This document shows, one piece after another, positions 18,934 through 29,413 of a stretch of DNA of 64,000 nt. The notes below the pieces were generated by a model. The model ran no database searches, was not told where the DNA came from, and worked only from the letters and a program-made list of their open reading frames with translations. Numbering within the stretch: position 1 is the stretch's first letter; each line of letters starts with the position of its first letter. The translations under genes and the position numbers were made by a program. This DNA comes from Lysobacteraceae bacterium (GTDB lineage Bacteria; Pseudomonadota; Gammaproteobacteria; Xanthomonadales; Rhodanobacteraceae), in contig JAGWPB010000005.1 in the NCBI GenBank assembly GCA_028870665.1, positions 1 to 64,000 on the forward strand. The letters run 5' to 3'.

Positions 18934-20142
18934 TCAGGCCGGCAGCACGCGGCACAGGTAGCCCTTCAGGTAATCGGTCTCGGGAATCGCCGGATGCAGC
19001 GGATGATCCGGTCCCTGCTGCAGCTTTTCCAGCACCTGCAGCTGACGATCGAGATGGCGCGCGCCGGCCTGCAGCGACGCCAGCAGATCGCTGCGGCTCA
19101 GGTGATACGAGCACGAACAGCTCACCAGCAGGCCGTCGCGGGCGAGCACCTGCATCGCCGCCTCGTTGATGCGGCGGTAGGCCAGACGGCCCTCGACCAG
19201 ATCCTTCTTGCGCTTGATGAAGGCCGGCGGATCGACCACCACCACGTCGAAATGCTCGCGCGCGGCGCGCAGGTCGCGCAGGGCATCGAAGGCGTCGGCG
19301 TGCAGGGCGCGCACGCGGTCGGCCAGGCCATTGCGCGCGGCATTGGCGCGCACCGCCTCGACCGCGGCGGCGGAAGCGTCCACGCACACCACCGCACCGG
19401 CGCCGGCGGCCGCGGCGCGCAGGCCCCAGGCGCCGAGGTAGCTGAAAAGGTCCAGCACGCGCTTGCCGGCGACATGGGCGATGAAACGGTCACGGTTGGC
19501 GCGTTGATCGTAGAACCAGCCGGTCTTCTGGCCGCCGATCGGATCGACGCCGAACTCGAGTCCGCCCTCGCGCACCAGGACGCCGCTGGCCGGCAGCGTG
19601 CCGAAGGCGATGTCGGCATAGCCCGGCAGGCCTTCCAGCGCGCGGATGCCGGCGTCGTTCTTCCAGATCATCGCGGCAGGCCTGAGCACCTTCTGCACCG
19701 CGGCCTCGACCTCGGGCTTGAGGCGCTCGATGCCGGCGCTGGTCGCCTGCGCCACGATCACGTCGCCGTAGCGGTCGAGCGTCAATCCCGGCACGCCGTC
19801 GGATTCGCCGAACAGCAGCCGGTAATACGGTTCCCGGTACAGGCGTTCGCGCAGCGCGAGGGCGACGTTCAGGCGATGCGTCAGCAGGGAGCGGTCCAGC
19901 GCGTGCTCGACGCCGCGGCTGACCAGGCGCGCGGCGATCAGCGAATGCGGGTTGACGTAACCGATGCCGATCGGCTTGCCGTGCGCATCGACGATGGCGC
20001 AGGCATCGCCGGGCGCGAAGGCGTCCAGCGGCGAACGCGCGACATCGATCTCGTTGGAAAACACCCACAAGTGGCCGGCGCGCAGACGCGCGTCCTCGCC
20101 GCGTTTGAGGAACAGGGCGGGACAGGCGGGCTCGGAGGTCAC
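18934..20142 (-). CDS. rlmI: 23S rRNA (cytosine-5-)-methyltransferase RlmI-like
   Basis: A GTG at 20142 gives 402 residues, the family's usual length. The N-terminal PUA domain (about 10-85; LKRGEDARLRAGHLWVFSNE) is followed by a linker domain and a Rossmann methyltransferase with motif I VLDLFSYLGAWGL, a DAFDAL acidic stretch, motif IV VVVDPPAFIKRKK and the C-terminal SCSCSYH. These match RlmI (YccW), which makes m5C1962 in 23S rRNA. The gene is divergent from the thioredoxin-fold gene at 20238 and is not in an obvious operon. Confidence 0.93.
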   Translation of the reverse strand: MTSEPACPALFLKRGEDARLRAGHLWVFSNEIDVARSPLDAFAPGDACAIVDAHGKPIGIGYVNPHSLIAARLVSRGVEHALDRSLLTHRLNVALALRERLYREPYYRLLFGESDGVPGLTLDRYGDVIVAQATSAGIERLKPEVEAAVQKVLRPAAMIWKNDAGIRALEGLPGYADIAFGTLPASGVLVREGGLEFGVDPIGGQKTGWFYDQRANRDRFIAHVAGKRVLDLFSYLGAWGLRAAAAGAGAVVCVDASAAAVEAVRANAARNGLADRVRALHADAFDALRDLRAAREHFDVVVVDPPAFIKRKKDLVEGRLAYRRINEAAMQVLARDGLLVSCSCSYHLSRSDLLASLQAGARHLDRQLQVLEKLQQGPDHPLHPAIPETDYLKGYLCRVLPA

Positions 20143-20237
20143 GGCGGGGGTCTTGCGGGCGGGGCCGGGAACGGTAACCGAGCCATCCCCCGGCCACAAG
20201 CGACCGGGCCCCGCGCTAGGCTGGGGCCACGCCCTGC

Positions 20238-22358
20238 ATGCGGATGACCATGACGAACCGTCTCGCCAGCGCCTTGAGCCCCTATCTGCGCCAGCACGCG
20301 GACAACCCGGTGGACTGGTGGCCGTGGTGCCCCGAGGCACTGGCCGCGGCACGCGCCGAGGGCAAGCCGATCCTGTTGTCGATCGGCTATGCCGCCTGCC
20401 ACTGGTGCCACGTGATGGCACACGAGAGCTTCGCGGATGCCGCCACGGCCGCGGTGATGAACGCCCTGTACGTCAGCATCAAGGTCGATCGCGAGCAGCG
20501 CCCCGACCTCGACAAGGTCTATCAGCTGGCCCACCAGGCGCTCAGTGGCCGCCCCGGCGGCTGGCCGCTGACGCTGGTGCTCGATCCCGAGGATCTGACG
20601 CCGTTCTTCGCCGGCACCTATTTCCCGCCGGTGCCGCGTCACGGCCTGCCCGCATTCCGCGACCTGCTGGAACGCGTGCGGGCATTCTTCGACCGCGAGC
20701 GCGGCGCGGTGCGCGATCAGAATGCGCGTCTGCGCGCCTGGCTGGACGGCTTCGACGCCGCCGCGCCGGCCGCGCGGCGCGCCGACGCGACGCCGGTCGC
20801 GAGGGCACTGCAGGACATCGCCGCGCGCTTCGACGTCGAGCATGGCGGCAGCCGCGGCGCGCCCAAGTTTCCGCACGCCGGCGAGATCGAGCTGCTGCTG
20901 GACGAGGCCGCGCATCCGCAGGGCGCGGGCGTCAGCGGCGCGCCGGCACCCGCCGACTGCGCGGCGATGGCGCGGCGGACGCTGGAGCAGATGGCGGCGG
21001 GCGGCCTGCACGACCACCTCGCGGGCGGCTTCTTTCGCTACTGCGTGGACGCCGACTGGGGCATCCCGCATTTCGAGAAGATGCTCTACGACCAGGCACA
21101 GCTGCTGCCGCTGTATGCGCGCGCGGCGCGCCAGTTCGAGCAGCCGGGCTACGCCGAGGTCGCGCGCGCGATTGCCGCGTGGCTCGACGCCGGGCTCGGC
21201 CTGGCCGACGGCGGCTACGCCAGCGCGCTGGATGCCGACAGCGAAGGCGAGGAAGGCCGCTGCTACCTGTGGACACGCGAGCAACTCGCGGCGGTGCTGG
21301 ACCCCGACGCCGCGGCGGCGGCCATGCTGCGCTTTGGCCTGGACCACCCGCCCAACTTCGAGGGTCGGGCCTGGCACCTGCGCGCCGTGCGGCCTCTGGC
21401 CGTTGTGGCGGCGACACTGCAGCTCGACGTCGATGAAGCGCAGCGCCGGCTCGAACGCGCGCGCCGCGCCCTGCTGGCCGTGCGCGATCGCCGCGCAGCA
21501 CCGGCACGCGACGACAAGCGCCTCACCGCCTGGAATGCACTCGCCACCGCCGGTCTGGCCCGCGCCGGCCGTCTGCTCGACGATGCCGCGCTGATCGCGC
21601 AGGCCGACGCCACGCTGGCGACCCTGCGGCGCCTGGCCTGGCGCGACGGTCGCCTGCGCGCGCTGGCCGATGCGCGCGCCGACGGCGAGGGCTATCTCGA
21701 CGACTACGCCTTTCTCCTCGACGCCGTGCTCGAGCTGCTGCGGTGCCGCTGGCGCGACGCCGACCTCGAGTTCGCGCTCGCGCTGGCCGCGGCGCTGCGG
21801 ACGCGTTTCGAGGATGCGTCGCGCGGCGGCTTCTTCTTCACCGCGCATGACGCCGAACCGCTGATCCAGCGCCCGAAGCCCTGGCTGGACGAAAGCCTGC
21901 CGGCCGGCAACGCGGTCGCGATCCGCGCCCTGCTGCGACTGGGCCATCTGACCGGCGATATCGATTGCCTGACGGCCGCGGAGCGCGCGCTGGATGCGGC
22001 GCACGGCGTGTTCGATCGTCACCCGCAGGCGGCACCCGGCCTGCTGCGCGCGCTGCGCGACGCGATCGCGCCGCCGCTGCAGGCGGTAGTGCGCACCGAC
22101 GCGGGCTCCGCGGCGGCATGGCTGGCTGCGGCGCGCGCGGCGCCCGCCGAGGTCGATGCCTTCGTGATCCCTGAGGATGCCGCGGCGCTGCCGGGACTGC
22201 TGGCGCAGCGCGCGGCGCGCGCGGGCGGCGTGGCCTGGGTCTGCGCCGGGTTGAGCTGCCGCGAGCCGCTGACGACGCCGCAGGCGTTCGCCGCGGCACT
22301 GCGCGAAGCCGGCGCCCGCGGCAGGCCCGGGCGCGGGCATCCGCCCGCGCGGCCCTAG
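20238..22358 (+). CDS. Thioredoxin-domain protein of the YyaL/SPATA20 (DUF255) family
   Basis: The 706-residue protein has an N-terminal thioredoxin fold (about 1-165) with the family motif [11 protein letters not shown] (Cys54, Cys57) and a C-terminal (alpha/alpha)6 barrel with [20 protein letters not shown] and [14 protein letters not shown], recalling N-acylglucosamine epimerases or cellobiose epimerases. The biochemical role of this widespread family is unsettled. No signal peptide is present, so it is cytoplasmic. In-frame ATGs at 20238, 20244 and 20250 are all possible. A -10-like TAGGCT lies at 20217-20222. The 3' end overlaps the convergent purT by 4 bp. Confidence 0.92.
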   Translation: MRMTMTNRLASALSPYLRQHADNPVDWWPWCPEALAAARAEGKPILLSIGYAACHWCHVMAHESFADAATAAVMNALYVSIKVDREQRPDLDKVYQLAHQALSGRPGGWPLTLVLDPEDLTPFFAGTYFPPVPRHGLPAFRDLLERVRAFFDRERGAVRDQNARLRAWLDGFDAAAPAARRADATPVARALQDIAARFDVEHGGSRGAPKFPHAGEIELLLDEAAHPQGAGVSGAPAPADCAAMARRTLEQMAAGGLHDHLAGGFFRYCVDADWGIPHFEKMLYDQAQLLPLYARAARQFEQPGYAEVARAIAAWLDAGLGLADGGYASALDADSEGEEGRCYLWTREQLAAVLDPDAAAAAMLRFGLDHPPNFEGRAWHLRAVRPLAVVAATLQLDVDEAQRRLERARRALLAVRDRRAAPARDDKRLTAWNALATAGLARAGRLLDDAALIAQADATLATLRRLAWRDGRLRALADARADGEGYLDDYAFLLDAVLELLRCRWRDADLEFALALAAALRTRFEDASRGGFFFTAHDAEPLIQRPKPWLDESLPAGNAVAIRALLRLGHLTGDIDCLTAAERALDAAHGVFDRHPQAAPGLLRALRDAIAPPLQAVVRTDAGSAAAWLAAARAAPAEVDAFVIPEDAAALPGLLAQRAARAGGVAWVCAGLSCREPLTTPQAFAAALREAGARGRPGRGHPPARP

Positions 22359-23536
22359 AGTTCGATGCTCAGCGCCGCCGCCGCGCGCCGTGCCTTGGCA
22401 CGCGCGGCCTCGATGGTCGCGTCGCGCGCCAGGGTCACCGCCATGCGCCGACGGCCGTGCACCTCGGGCTTGCCGAACAGGCGCAGCGCGGTGTCGGGCT
22501 CGGTCAGGGCCTCGGCGACGCCGTGATAGCGCGGCGCCCTGCCCTCGCCCTCGGCCAGCACCGCGCAGGAGGCGGACGGTCCGAACTGGCGGATCAGCGG
22601 GATCGGCAGGCCGAGAATGGCGCGCGCGTGCAGCGCGAATTCGGACAGATCCTGCGCGATCAGCGTGACCAGGCCGGTGTCATGGGGTCGCGGACTGACC
22701 TCGGAGAAGATCACGCGCTCGCCGTGGACGAAGAACTCGACGCCGAACACGCCGCGACCGCCCAGCGCCGTCGTGATCGCGGCGGCCTGGCGCTCGGCCT
22801 CGGCCAGCGCCACGTCGGGCATCGGCTGCGGCTGCCAGGACTCGCGATAGTCGCCGTCCTCCTGGCGATGGCCGATCGGCGCGCAGAAGCTGACGCCGTC
22901 GCGATGGCGCACGGTGAGCAGGGTGATCTCGTAGTCGAAGGCGACGAAGCCCTCGACGATCACCCGGCCCTGCCCGGCGCGTCCGCCCGACTGCGCGTAG
23001 TCCCAGGCCGGGCCCGCATCGGTCGCGCTGCGCACCACGCTCTGCCCCTTGCCGGACGAACTCATCACCGGCTTGACCACGCAGGGCAGACCGAGCTCGT
23101 GCAGCGCGGTCTCGTACTCGGCACGCGTGCCGCAGAAGCGGTAGGGCGAGGTCGGCAGGCGCAGGTCCTCGGCGGCCAGTCGCCGGATGCCCTCGCGATC
23201 CATGGTCAGCCGCGTGGCGCGCGCGGTCGGGATCACGGTCACCCCCTCGGCCTCGAGTTCGAGCAGGGTCGCGGTATGGATGGCCTCGATCTCCGGCACG
23301 ACCAGATCGGGCCGCTCGCGCTCGATCACGCGGCGGATCGCGGCGCCGTCGAGCATGTCGATGACATGGCTGCGATGCGCCACCTGCATCGCCGGCGCAT
23401 GCGCGTAGCGATCGACCGCGATCACCTCGCAGGCCAGCCGCTGCAGCTCGATCGCCACCTCCTTGCCGAGCTCCCCGGAGCCCAGCAGCAGGACGCGGAT
23501 CGCGGTGTCGGTCAGCGGGGTGCCGAAAGGCTTCAT
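22355..23536 (-). CDS. purT: Formate-dependent phosphoribosylglycinamide formyltransferase
   Basis: The ATG at 23536 has GGAG about ten bases upstream and a -10-like TAGAAT at 23567-23562. The 393-residue ATP-grasp enzyme has an N-terminal preATP-grasp fold ([20 protein letters not shown]), the ATP lid region [14 protein letters not shown] and the late motif [13 protein letters not shown] characteristic of PurT and PurK. It formylates GAR using formate and ATP, an alternative to folate-dependent PurN. PurT is distinguished from PurK by [10 protein letters not shown] and by length. It is monocistronic, divergent from pyrH and convergent with the DUF255 gene. Confidence 0.95.
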   Translation of the reverse strand: MKPFGTPLTDTAIRVLLLGSGELGKEVAIELQRLACEVIAVDRYAHAPAMQVAHRSHVIDMLDGAAIRRVIERERPDLVVPEIEAIHTATLLELEAEGVTVIPTARATRLTMDREGIRRLAAEDLRLPTSPYRFCGTRAEYETALHELGLPCVVKPVMSSSGKGQSVVRSATDAGPAWDYAQSGGRAGQGRVIVEGFVAFDYEITLLTVRHRDGVSFCAPIGHRQEDGDYRESWQPQPMPDVALAEAERQAAAITTALGGRGVFGVEFFVHGERVIFSEVSPRPHDTGLVTLIAQDLSEFALHARAILGLPIPLIRQFGPSASCAVLAEGEGRAPRYHGVAEALTEPDTALRLFGKPEVHGRRRMAVTLARDATIEAARAKARRAAAALSIEL

Positions 23537-23619
23537 GCGCGGACTCCGGGAAGGATTCGGAATTCTAGCCGGCGCACGGCGACGGCCGTGCGTCAACGCC
23601 ACGACGGCGGCGGCTCGAT

Positions 23620-23625
23620 TACACT
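23620..23625 (+). promoter_or_regulatory. -10-like TACACT upstream of pyrH
   Basis: TACACT lies 32 bases before the pyrH start in the 121-bp divergent gap with purT. The -35 is unclear. As rpsB-tsf is not upstream here, the pyrH-to-lpxA cluster needs a promoter in this gap. Confidence 0.4.
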
Positions 23626-23657
23626 AACGCCGTTTTGCCCGCCGCCGCGAGGACCGC

Positions 23658-24383
23658 ATGACCGCCGAGCTGAAGTACAAGCGCATCCTGCTCAAGCTGT
23701 CCGGCGAGGCGCTGATGGGCGAGGTCGATTACGGCATCGACCCGCGGATGATCATCCGCCTGGCCCAGGAAATCCTCGAGGTGCAGCGCGCCGGCATCCA
23801 GATCGGCGTGGTGATCGGCGGCGGCAACATCTTCCGCGGTGCGGGCCTGGCCGCCGCCGGCATGGACCGCGTCACCGGCGACCACATGGGCATGCTGGCC
23901 ACGGTGATGAATGCGCTGGCGCTGCAGGATGCGCTGGAAAAGCTGGGCGCCTACGCGCGCACCATGAGCGCGATCAAGATCAACGAGGTCTGCGAGGATT
24001 TCATCCGCAGGCGCGCGATCCGCCATCTCGAGAAGGGCCGCATCGTGCTGTTCGCGGCCGGCACCGGCAACCCGTTCTTCACCACCGACTCGGCCGCCGC
24101 GCTGCGCGCGATCGAGGTCGGCGCACAGCTGCTGCTGAAGGCGACCAAGGTGGATGGCGTCTATTCGGCCGATCCCAAGAAAGTGGCCGGCGCCGAGCGC
24201 TTCGAGCGCCTGTCCTACGACCAGGTGATCGAGCGCAAGCTGGCGGTGATGGACACTGCTGCGATCGCCCTGTGCCGCGACCATCGCCTGCCCCTGCGCA
24301 TCTACGACATGGGCGTGCCCGGCAACCTGATGCGGATCATGCGCGGCGAGCCGCTGGGAACCCTGGTCGACAGCGGCCGCTGA
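23658..24383 (+). CDS. pyrH: UMP kinase
   Basis: The 241-residue amino-acid-kinase-fold enzyme phosphorylates UMP to UDP. It shows [11 protein letters not shown] at the N-terminus, [10 protein letters not shown] for phosphate binding, the UMP-binding [13 protein letters not shown] and a C-terminal KAEPLGT-like end ([12 protein letters not shown]). A GAGG-type Shine-Dalgarno precedes the ATG. It is the first gene of a long rightward cluster; in most gammaproteobacteria rpsB and tsf come immediately before it, but here purT is in that place on the opposite strand. Confidence 0.97.
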   Translation: MTAELKYKRILLKLSGEALMGEVDYGIDPRMIIRLAQEILEVQRAGIQIGVVIGGGNIFRGAGLAAAGMDRVTGDHMGMLATVMNALALQDALEKLGAYARTMSAIKINEVCEDFIRRRAIRHLEKGRIVLFAAGTGNPFFTTDSAAALRAIEVGAQLLLKATKVDGVYSADPKKVAGAERFERLSYDQVIERKLAVMDTAAIALCRDHRLPLRIYDMGVPGNLMRIMRGEPLGTLVDSGR

Positions 24384-24429
24384 AGCCCTGGCCGTGCCGC
24401 GCGGTGACGGCGCGGCGGCGACGCTGGGC

Positions 24430-24435
24430 TATACT
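24430..24435 (+). promoter_or_regulatory. -10-like TATACT between pyrH and frr
   Basis: TATACT in the 81-bp pyrH-frr gap is a near-consensus -10, 29 bases before the frr ATG. A GTGACG about 20 bases upstream is a weak -35. It may give frr extra transcription beyond the pyrH promoter. Confidence 0.45.
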
Positions 24436-24464
24436 CGCGACCTTTCGCAAGGCCGGTGACGACC

Positions 24465-25022
24465 ATGCTCAACGAGATCAGGACCGACGCCCAGACGCGC
24501 ATGGGCAAGTGCGTCGAAGCGCTGCGCCACGAGCTGCAGCGGCTGCGCACGGGCCGCGCCAGCACGGCGCTGGTCGAGACCATCCGGGTCAGCTATTACG
24601 GCACCGACATGCCGCTGAGCCAGGTTGCCACGGTGGCCGTGGCCGACGCCCGTTCCCTGACCATCACGCCGTGGGAAAAGCAGATGGTCGGCCCGGTCGA
24701 GAAGGCCATCCTCGGTTCCGATCTCGGCATCACCCCGACCACCGCCGGCACCGTCATCCGCATCAACCTGCCGCCGCTGACCGAGGAGCGCCGCAAGGAC
24801 CTGGCCAAGCACGTCGCCCACGAGGGCGAGACGGCCAAGGTCGCGATCCGCAACGTGCGCCGTGACGCCTTGCAGCGCGTCAAGGATCTGCACAAGCACA
24901 AGCAGATCACCGAGGATGAGGAGCGTCGCGCCGAGGACGAGGTGCAGAAGCTCACCGACCGCTTCATCAAGGAAGTGGACACGGTGGTGAAGGCCAAGGA
25001 AGACGAACTGATGGCGCTGTGA
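24465..25022 (+). CDS. frr: Ribosome recycling factor
   Basis: The ATG at 24465 (MLNEIRTDAQTRM) is preferred to the upstream in-frame GTG at 24456 because RRF conventionally begins here. The 185-residue protein shows LRTGRASTALVE, YYGTDMPLSQVATV, the ITPWEKQM segment and the helical C-terminus IRNVRRDALQRVKDL. It dissociates post-termination ribosomes with EF-G. A 159-bp gap separates it from uppS. Confidence 0.97.
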   Translation: MLNEIRTDAQTRMGKCVEALRHELQRLRTGRASTALVETIRVSYYGTDMPLSQVATVAVADARSLTITPWEKQMVGPVEKAILGSDLGITPTTAGTVIRINLPPLTEERRKDLAKHVAHEGETAKVAIRNVRRDALQRVKDLHKHKQITEDEERRAEDEVQKLTDRFIKEVDTVVKAKEDELMAL

Positions 25023-25181
25023 GGTGCCCGGTCGGATGATCGCCCGGGTAGCCGAAACGCTGCCGGCTGCCGGCCTGCCGTCAGCGACGGACGCCAGCGT
25101 CGGCGACCGCCCTCCCCGCGCCTCCGGCATGAGGCCGATGGGCGTGGGAAACCGCCTGGCCGCCACCGCTTCTGGATCGCC

Positions 25182-25919
25182 ATGATCGCGTCCGCGCCCT
25201 CCATCCCGAAGCACCTCGCGATCGTGATGGACGGCAACGGCCGCTGGGCCGAACGCCGCCACCGCCCGCGCAGTTTCGGCCACCGCGCGGGACAGAAGGC
25301 GGTGCGCGCGACGGTCGAATACTGCCTGCGCCGCGGCATCGGCGCGCTGACCCTGTTCGCGTTCTCCAGTGAAAACTGGAATCGCCCGCAAGACGAGGTC
25401 GGGGCACTGATGGAGCTGTTCCTGAAGGCGCTCGACCGCGAGGTGGACGAGCTGCACGGCAACGGCGTGCGCGTGCGCTTCATCGGCGACCTCGCCGCCT
25501 TCGCGCCCGAACTGCACGCGCGCATGCGCGCCGCGATGGCACGCACCGCGGACAACACCGCGCTGGCGCTCAATATCGCCGTCAACTACGGCGGCCGTTG
25601 GGACATCGCGCAAGCCGCACGCCGCGCCGCCGCCGACGCGGTGCGCGGCATGCTCGATCCGGCGCATCTCGACGAAGCCGGCCTGGCAGCTTATTTCTGC
25701 CTCGCCGAACTGCCGCCGCCGGACCTGCTGATGCGTACCGGCGGCGAACGCCGCATCAGCAATTTCCTGCTCTGGCAGATCGCCTACGCCGAGCTGTATT
25801 TCACCGACACCCTGTGGCCGGACGTCGATGCCGCCGAACTCGACCGGGCGCTGGCCGACTTCGCCGCGCGCGAACGCCGCTTCGGCAGCGTCGGCAGCGC
25901 GCGGATGGCGCACGCATGA
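25182..25919 (+). CDS. uppS: Undecaprenyl diphosphate synthase (cis-prenyltransferase)
   Basis: The 245-residue enzyme makes the C55 lipid carrier for peptidoglycan and O-antigen. It opens with [15 protein letters not shown], where Asp17 is the catalytic metal ligand, and has [23 protein letters not shown] and the signature [19 protein letters not shown]. The stop codon overlaps the cdsA start as ATGA, so translation is coupled. The 159-bp gap upstream could hold a promoter, but none is convincing. Confidence 0.97.
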   Translation: MIASAPSIPKHLAIVMDGNGRWAERRHRPRSFGHRAGQKAVRATVEYCLRRGIGALTLFAFSSENWNRPQDEVGALMELFLKALDREVDELHGNGVRVRFIGDLAAFAPELHARMRAAMARTADNTALALNIAVNYGGRWDIAQAARRAAADAVRGMLDPAHLDEAGLAAYFCLAELPPPDLLMRTGGERRISNFLLWQIAYAELYFTDTLWPDVDAAELDRALADFAARERRFGSVGSARMAHA

Positions 25920-26746
25920 GCCGGCGGGCGATCACGCAGCGCACTCTGACCGCCCTGCTGCTGGCGCCGCTGGCGATCGTGCTGATCCTGCTGGCGCCGA
26001 CGGCGCTGTTCGCACTGGTGATCGCGGTGATGGCCCTGCAGGCGCTGTGGGAATGGACGCGTCTGGCGGGCTTCCGGCAACGCCCGGCGCGGGCGCTGAT
26101 GCTGCTCGCCGCGGCCGGCCTGCTGGCCCTGCTCTGGAGCGCCGACAGTCCGCCGCTGCTCGGCGTCGTGCTCGCCGCCGGCGTGGCCTGGTGGCTGCTC
26201 GCCCTGCTTTGGCTGCGTCACCTGAGCTATGCCGCCGCGCCGACCCGTGCCCACGCCTGGCTGAAACTGGGCGTGGCGCTGCTGGCCATCGTGCCGGCCT
26301 GGCTGGGCCTGGTGGCACTGCATCGCAGCACGCCCTACGGCCATGCCTGGACCCTGCTGGGCCTGATGCTGGTCTGGTCGGCCGATACCGGTGCCTACCT
26401 CGCCGGCACCCGCCTGGGTCGTCACAAGCTGGCACCGACGATCAGCCCCGGCAAGACCTGGGAGGGCGTCGCCGGCGGCGCGCTGCTGGCGCTGGCGGTG
26501 GCCGCGGCGGGCGGGGCCCTGCTCGGCATCCGCGGCATCGCCTTCGTGCCGCTGCTGCTGCTGGCGCTGCTGACCGTGGCCGCAGCCATCGTCGGCGACC
26601 TGTTCGAGAGCCTGCTCAAGCGCCACGCGCTGGTGAAGGACTCGGGCACGTTCTTTCCCGGCCACGGCGGCATCCTCGACCGCCTCGACAGCGTGTTCGC
26701 GGCGCTGCCCTTGTTCGTGCTCGGCAAGCATCTGCTGGGTCTATGA
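25916..26746 (+). CDS. cdsA: Phosphatidate cytidylyltransferase
   Basis: The 276-residue polytopic protein has about eight hydrophobic segments and the CDP-diglyceride synthase signature near the C-terminus ([19 protein letters not shown]). [11 protein letters not shown] and [12 protein letters not shown] are also typical. It makes CDP-diacylglycerol for phospholipid synthesis in the inner membrane. It overlaps uppS and dxr by ATGA junctions at both ends, making uppS-cdsA-dxr a tightly coupled unit. Confidence 0.96.
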   Translation: MSRRAITQRTLTALLLAPLAIVLILLAPTALFALVIAVMALQALWEWTRLAGFRQRPARALMLLAAAGLLALLWSADSPPLLGVVLAAGVAWWLLALLWLRHLSYAAAPTRAHAWLKLGVALLAIVPAWLGLVALHRSTPYGHAWTLLGLMLVWSADTGAYLAGTRLGRHKLAPTISPGKTWEGVAGGALLALAVAAAGGALLGIRGIAFVPLLLLALLTVAAAIVGDLFESLLKRHALVKDSGTFFPGHGGILDRLDSVFAALPLFVLGKHLLGL

Positions 26747-27927
26747 GAACGATCGCCGTGCTCGGCGCCACCGGTTCGATCGGCGCCAGCGCACTGGACG
26801 TGATCGCACGCCATCCAGAACGTTTCCGCGTCGGGGTGCTCTCGGCGCACCGCAACGTCGAGGCGCTGGCGCTGCTCTGCGAGCGCTTCCGCCCGCCATG
26901 GGCGGTGATCGCCGACCCGGCACTGGAAGGCGCGCTGGCGCGCCGGCTGGCGGCGGCAGGCCTGTCCACCGGCACCGCCGCCGGTCCCGAGGCTCTGGAG
27001 CAGGCCGCTGCCGGCGTGTTGTGCGACACGGTCATTGCCGCCATCGTCGGCGCCGCCGGCCTGGGCTCGACCCTGGCCGCGGCGCGTGCCGGCAAGCGCC
27101 TGCTGCTGGCCAACAAGGAATCCGCCGTGTGCGCCGGGCCGCTGCTGCGCGCGGCGCTGGCTGCGGGCGGCGGCGACCTGCTGCCGGTGGACTCCGAGCA
27201 CAATGCCCTGTTCCAGTGCCTGCCCGGAGGCCGTCCGGCCGATCTCGCCGCGGCCGGCGTGCGCCGCCTGATCCTGACCGCGTCGGGCGGCCCGTTCCGC
27301 GGTCGCCGCCGCGCCGAACTGGCCGCGGTGACGCCGGATCAGGCCTGCGCGCATCCCAACTGGGTGATGGGCCGCAAGATCTCGGTGGACTCGGCCACGC
27401 TGATGAACAAGGGCCTCGAGGTGATCGAGGCGCATGTGCTGTTCGGCGCCCCGGCCGCGTGCATCGAGGTCCTGGTGCATCCGCAGAGCCTGGTGCATTC
27501 GCTGGTCGAATACGCCGACGGCTCGGTGCTGGCCGAACTGGGCCACCCCGACATGCGTACCGCGCTGGCCTGCGCGCTGGCGTGGCCGCAACGCATCGAG
27601 GCCGGCGTGCCGGCGCTGGATCTGGTCAGCCGCCACGCACTGACTTTCGAGCAACCCGACTGCGCGACGTTCCGCTGCCTGCCGCTGGCCTATGCCGCGC
27701 TGGCCGCCGGCGGCGATGCCCCGGCCGTGCTCAACGCCGCCAACGAGGTGGCGGTGGCTGGCTTTCTCGCCGGCAGCCTGCCGTTCCTGATGATTGCCGA
27801 CGTCGTCGAGGCGGTGCTCGACGCGCTGCCGTCACAACCCGTAACCGACCTTGAAACCCTGGTTCACCGCGACTTAACGGCACGTGAGACGGCGCACCGT
27901 ATCATCGGCGCCCGTCTGCGCTGCTGA
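26743..27927 (+). CDS. dxr: 1-deoxy-D-xylulose 5-phosphate reductoisomerase
   Basis: The 394-residue enzyme converts DXP to MEP in the non-mevalonate isoprenoid pathway, which feeds UppS two genes upstream. It has the NADPH-binding [24 protein letters not shown], the metal/substrate motif [20 protein letters not shown], and [17 protein letters not shown] for phosphate binding. The start overlaps the cdsA stop (ATGA). It is the target of fosmidomycin. Confidence 0.97.
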   Translation: MRTIAVLGATGSIGASALDVIARHPERFRVGVLSAHRNVEALALLCERFRPPWAVIADPALEGALARRLAAAGLSTGTAAGPEALEQAAAGVLCDTVIAAIVGAAGLGSTLAAARAGKRLLLANKESAVCAGPLLRAALAAGGGDLLPVDSEHNALFQCLPGGRPADLAAAGVRRLILTASGGPFRGRRRAELAAVTPDQACAHPNWVMGRKISVDSATLMNKGLEVIEAHVLFGAPAACIEVLVHPQSLVHSLVEYADGSVLAELGHPDMRTALACALAWPQRIEAGVPALDLVSRHALTFEQPDCATFRCLPLAYAALAAGGDAPAVLNAANEVAVAGFLAGSLPFLMIADVVEAVLDALPSQPVTDLETLVHRDLTARETAHRIIGARLRC

Positions 27928-27988
27928 AGCGGCGGCGTGCCAGACTGCGGCGGCAGGCGAACGCGGACCAGCGGAGCGGCGTGATCGG

Positions 27989-29344
27989 ATGAGCGAAATT
28001 CTGGGTTCTGTGTGGTGGATGGTCGTCACCCTCGGCCTGCTGGTGACCTTCCATGAATTCGGTCACTACTGGGTCGCGCGCCGCTGCGGCGTCAAGGTGC
28101 TGCGGTTTTCGATCGGCTTCGGCAAGCCGCTGTGGAAGCGCGTCGGCCGCGACGGCACCGAATACGTGATCGCGACGATCCCGCTGGGCGGCTACGTCAA
28201 GATGCTCGACGCCCGCGAAGGCGAGGTGGCCGCCGCCGACCGCGGTCGCGAGTTCACCGCCAAGCCGGCCTGGCAGCGCATCGCCATCGTTGCCGCCGGC
28301 CCGGCCTTCAACCTGCTGTTCGCGGTCGCCGCGTTCTGGGCGATGCTGGTGGTGGGCAAGCCCGACTACCTGCCGATCGTCGGTGAGGCCGACCAGCTGG
28401 CGGCGACGGCGGGGATCGTTGCCGGCGACCGCATCGAACGCGTGGACGGCCGCGCCGTCGGCACCTGGAGCGACGTCGGCCTCGCCCTGGCGGATGCCGT
28501 GACCGCCCGCCGCGCGGTGACGCTGCAGGTGCGCGCGCCGGACGGCGCCGAACAGACGCTGACCCTGCCGCTGCAGCAATTGCCGGCCGGGCTCGGCTCC
28601 GATGCCAGCATGCAGCGCATCGGCCTGGTCCCCAGGCAGCTGATGATCCCGGCCGTGGTCGCCAGCGTCGAGGCCGGCAGCGCTGCCGCGCGCGCGGGTT
28701 TCCGCCCCGGCGATCGGGTGCTGGCGATCGCCGGCCAGCCGGTGCACGACTGGGCCGGTCTGGTGCAGGCGCTGCAGGCCCAGGCCGGTCCGCGCCGGCC
28801 GCTGACGATCGCGATCGAGCGCCATGGCCGGCGCCTGGACCTGGTGGCCACGCCGGTCTACGCCCGGCGCAGCGACGGCAGCTCGGGCTACCTGCTCGGC
28901 ATCGAGCGCGCCGCGATCACCGCCCGATACGACACGCTGCAGCGCAAGGGCCCGCTGGCCGCGATCCCGGCCGCCTTCGCGCAAACCTGGGACCTTGCCG
29001 GACAGACCCTCGGCATGCTCGGCCGCATGGTCACCGGGCAGGCCTCGCTGAAGAACATTTCCGGGCCGATCTCGATCGCCCGATACGCCAACGCCTCGGC
29101 CGATCTCGGGGCGGCGTGGTTCCTGTACTTCCTCGGCATCGTCTCGCTGAGCCTGGCGATCATGAACCTGCTGCCGATCCCGATCTTGGACGGCGGGCAC
29201 CTCGTGTATTACCTTATCGAGTCCATCAAGGGCAGCCCGGTGAGCGAACGGGTCATGGCCGCCGGTCAGTATTTCGGCATGGCCCTGCTGGTCGCGCTGA
29301 TGGGCCTTGCGTTCTACAACGACCTGTTGCGCCTGGCCTCCTGA
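27989..29344 (+). CDS. rseP: Site-2 intramembrane protease RseP
   Basis: The ATG at 27989 starts 451 residues. The zinc motif HEFGH has His22, Glu23 and His26, the same numbering as E. coli RseP. Two PDZ domains follow (about 105-195 and 205-290), then the third metal ligand region MNLLPIPILDGGHL near the C-terminus, between transmembrane helices. RseP cleaves anti-sigma factor RseA after DegS and removes signal peptide remnants, linking outer-membrane stress to sigma-E. It lies directly before bamA, whose folding state it helps monitor. Confidence 0.97.
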   Translation: MSEILGSVWWMVVTLGLLVTFHEFGHYWVARRCGVKVLRFSIGFGKPLWKRVGRDGTEYVIATIPLGGYVKMLDAREGEVAAADRGREFTAKPAWQRIAIVAAGPAFNLLFAVAAFWAMLVVGKPDYLPIVGEADQLAATAGIVAGDRIERVDGRAVGTWSDVGLALADAVTARRAVTLQVRAPDGAEQTLTLPLQQLPAGLGSDASMQRIGLVPRQLMIPAVVASVEAGSAAARAGFRPGDRVLAIAGQPVHDWAGLVQALQAQAGPRRPLTIAIERHGRRLDLVATPVYARRSDGSSGYLLGIERAAITARYDTLQRKGPLAAIPAAFAQTWDLAGQTLGMLGRMVTGQASLKNISGPISIARYANASADLGAAWFLYFLGIVSLSLAIMNLLPIPILDGGHLVYYLIESIKGSPVSERVMAAGQYFGMALLVALMGLAFYNDLLRLAS

Positions 29345-29413
29345 GCCGCAGTCCGCTGCCGGCCAGGGAGCCGACGCCTGCAGTGCTCTGCGGTTCACCC
29401 ACTGGAAACCCCG

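Noticed and set aside
22457-24865. An 802-codon plus-strand frame crossing purT, pyrH and frr
   Set aside because: It runs antisense to purT and out of frame with pyrH and frr, all of which are confident genes.
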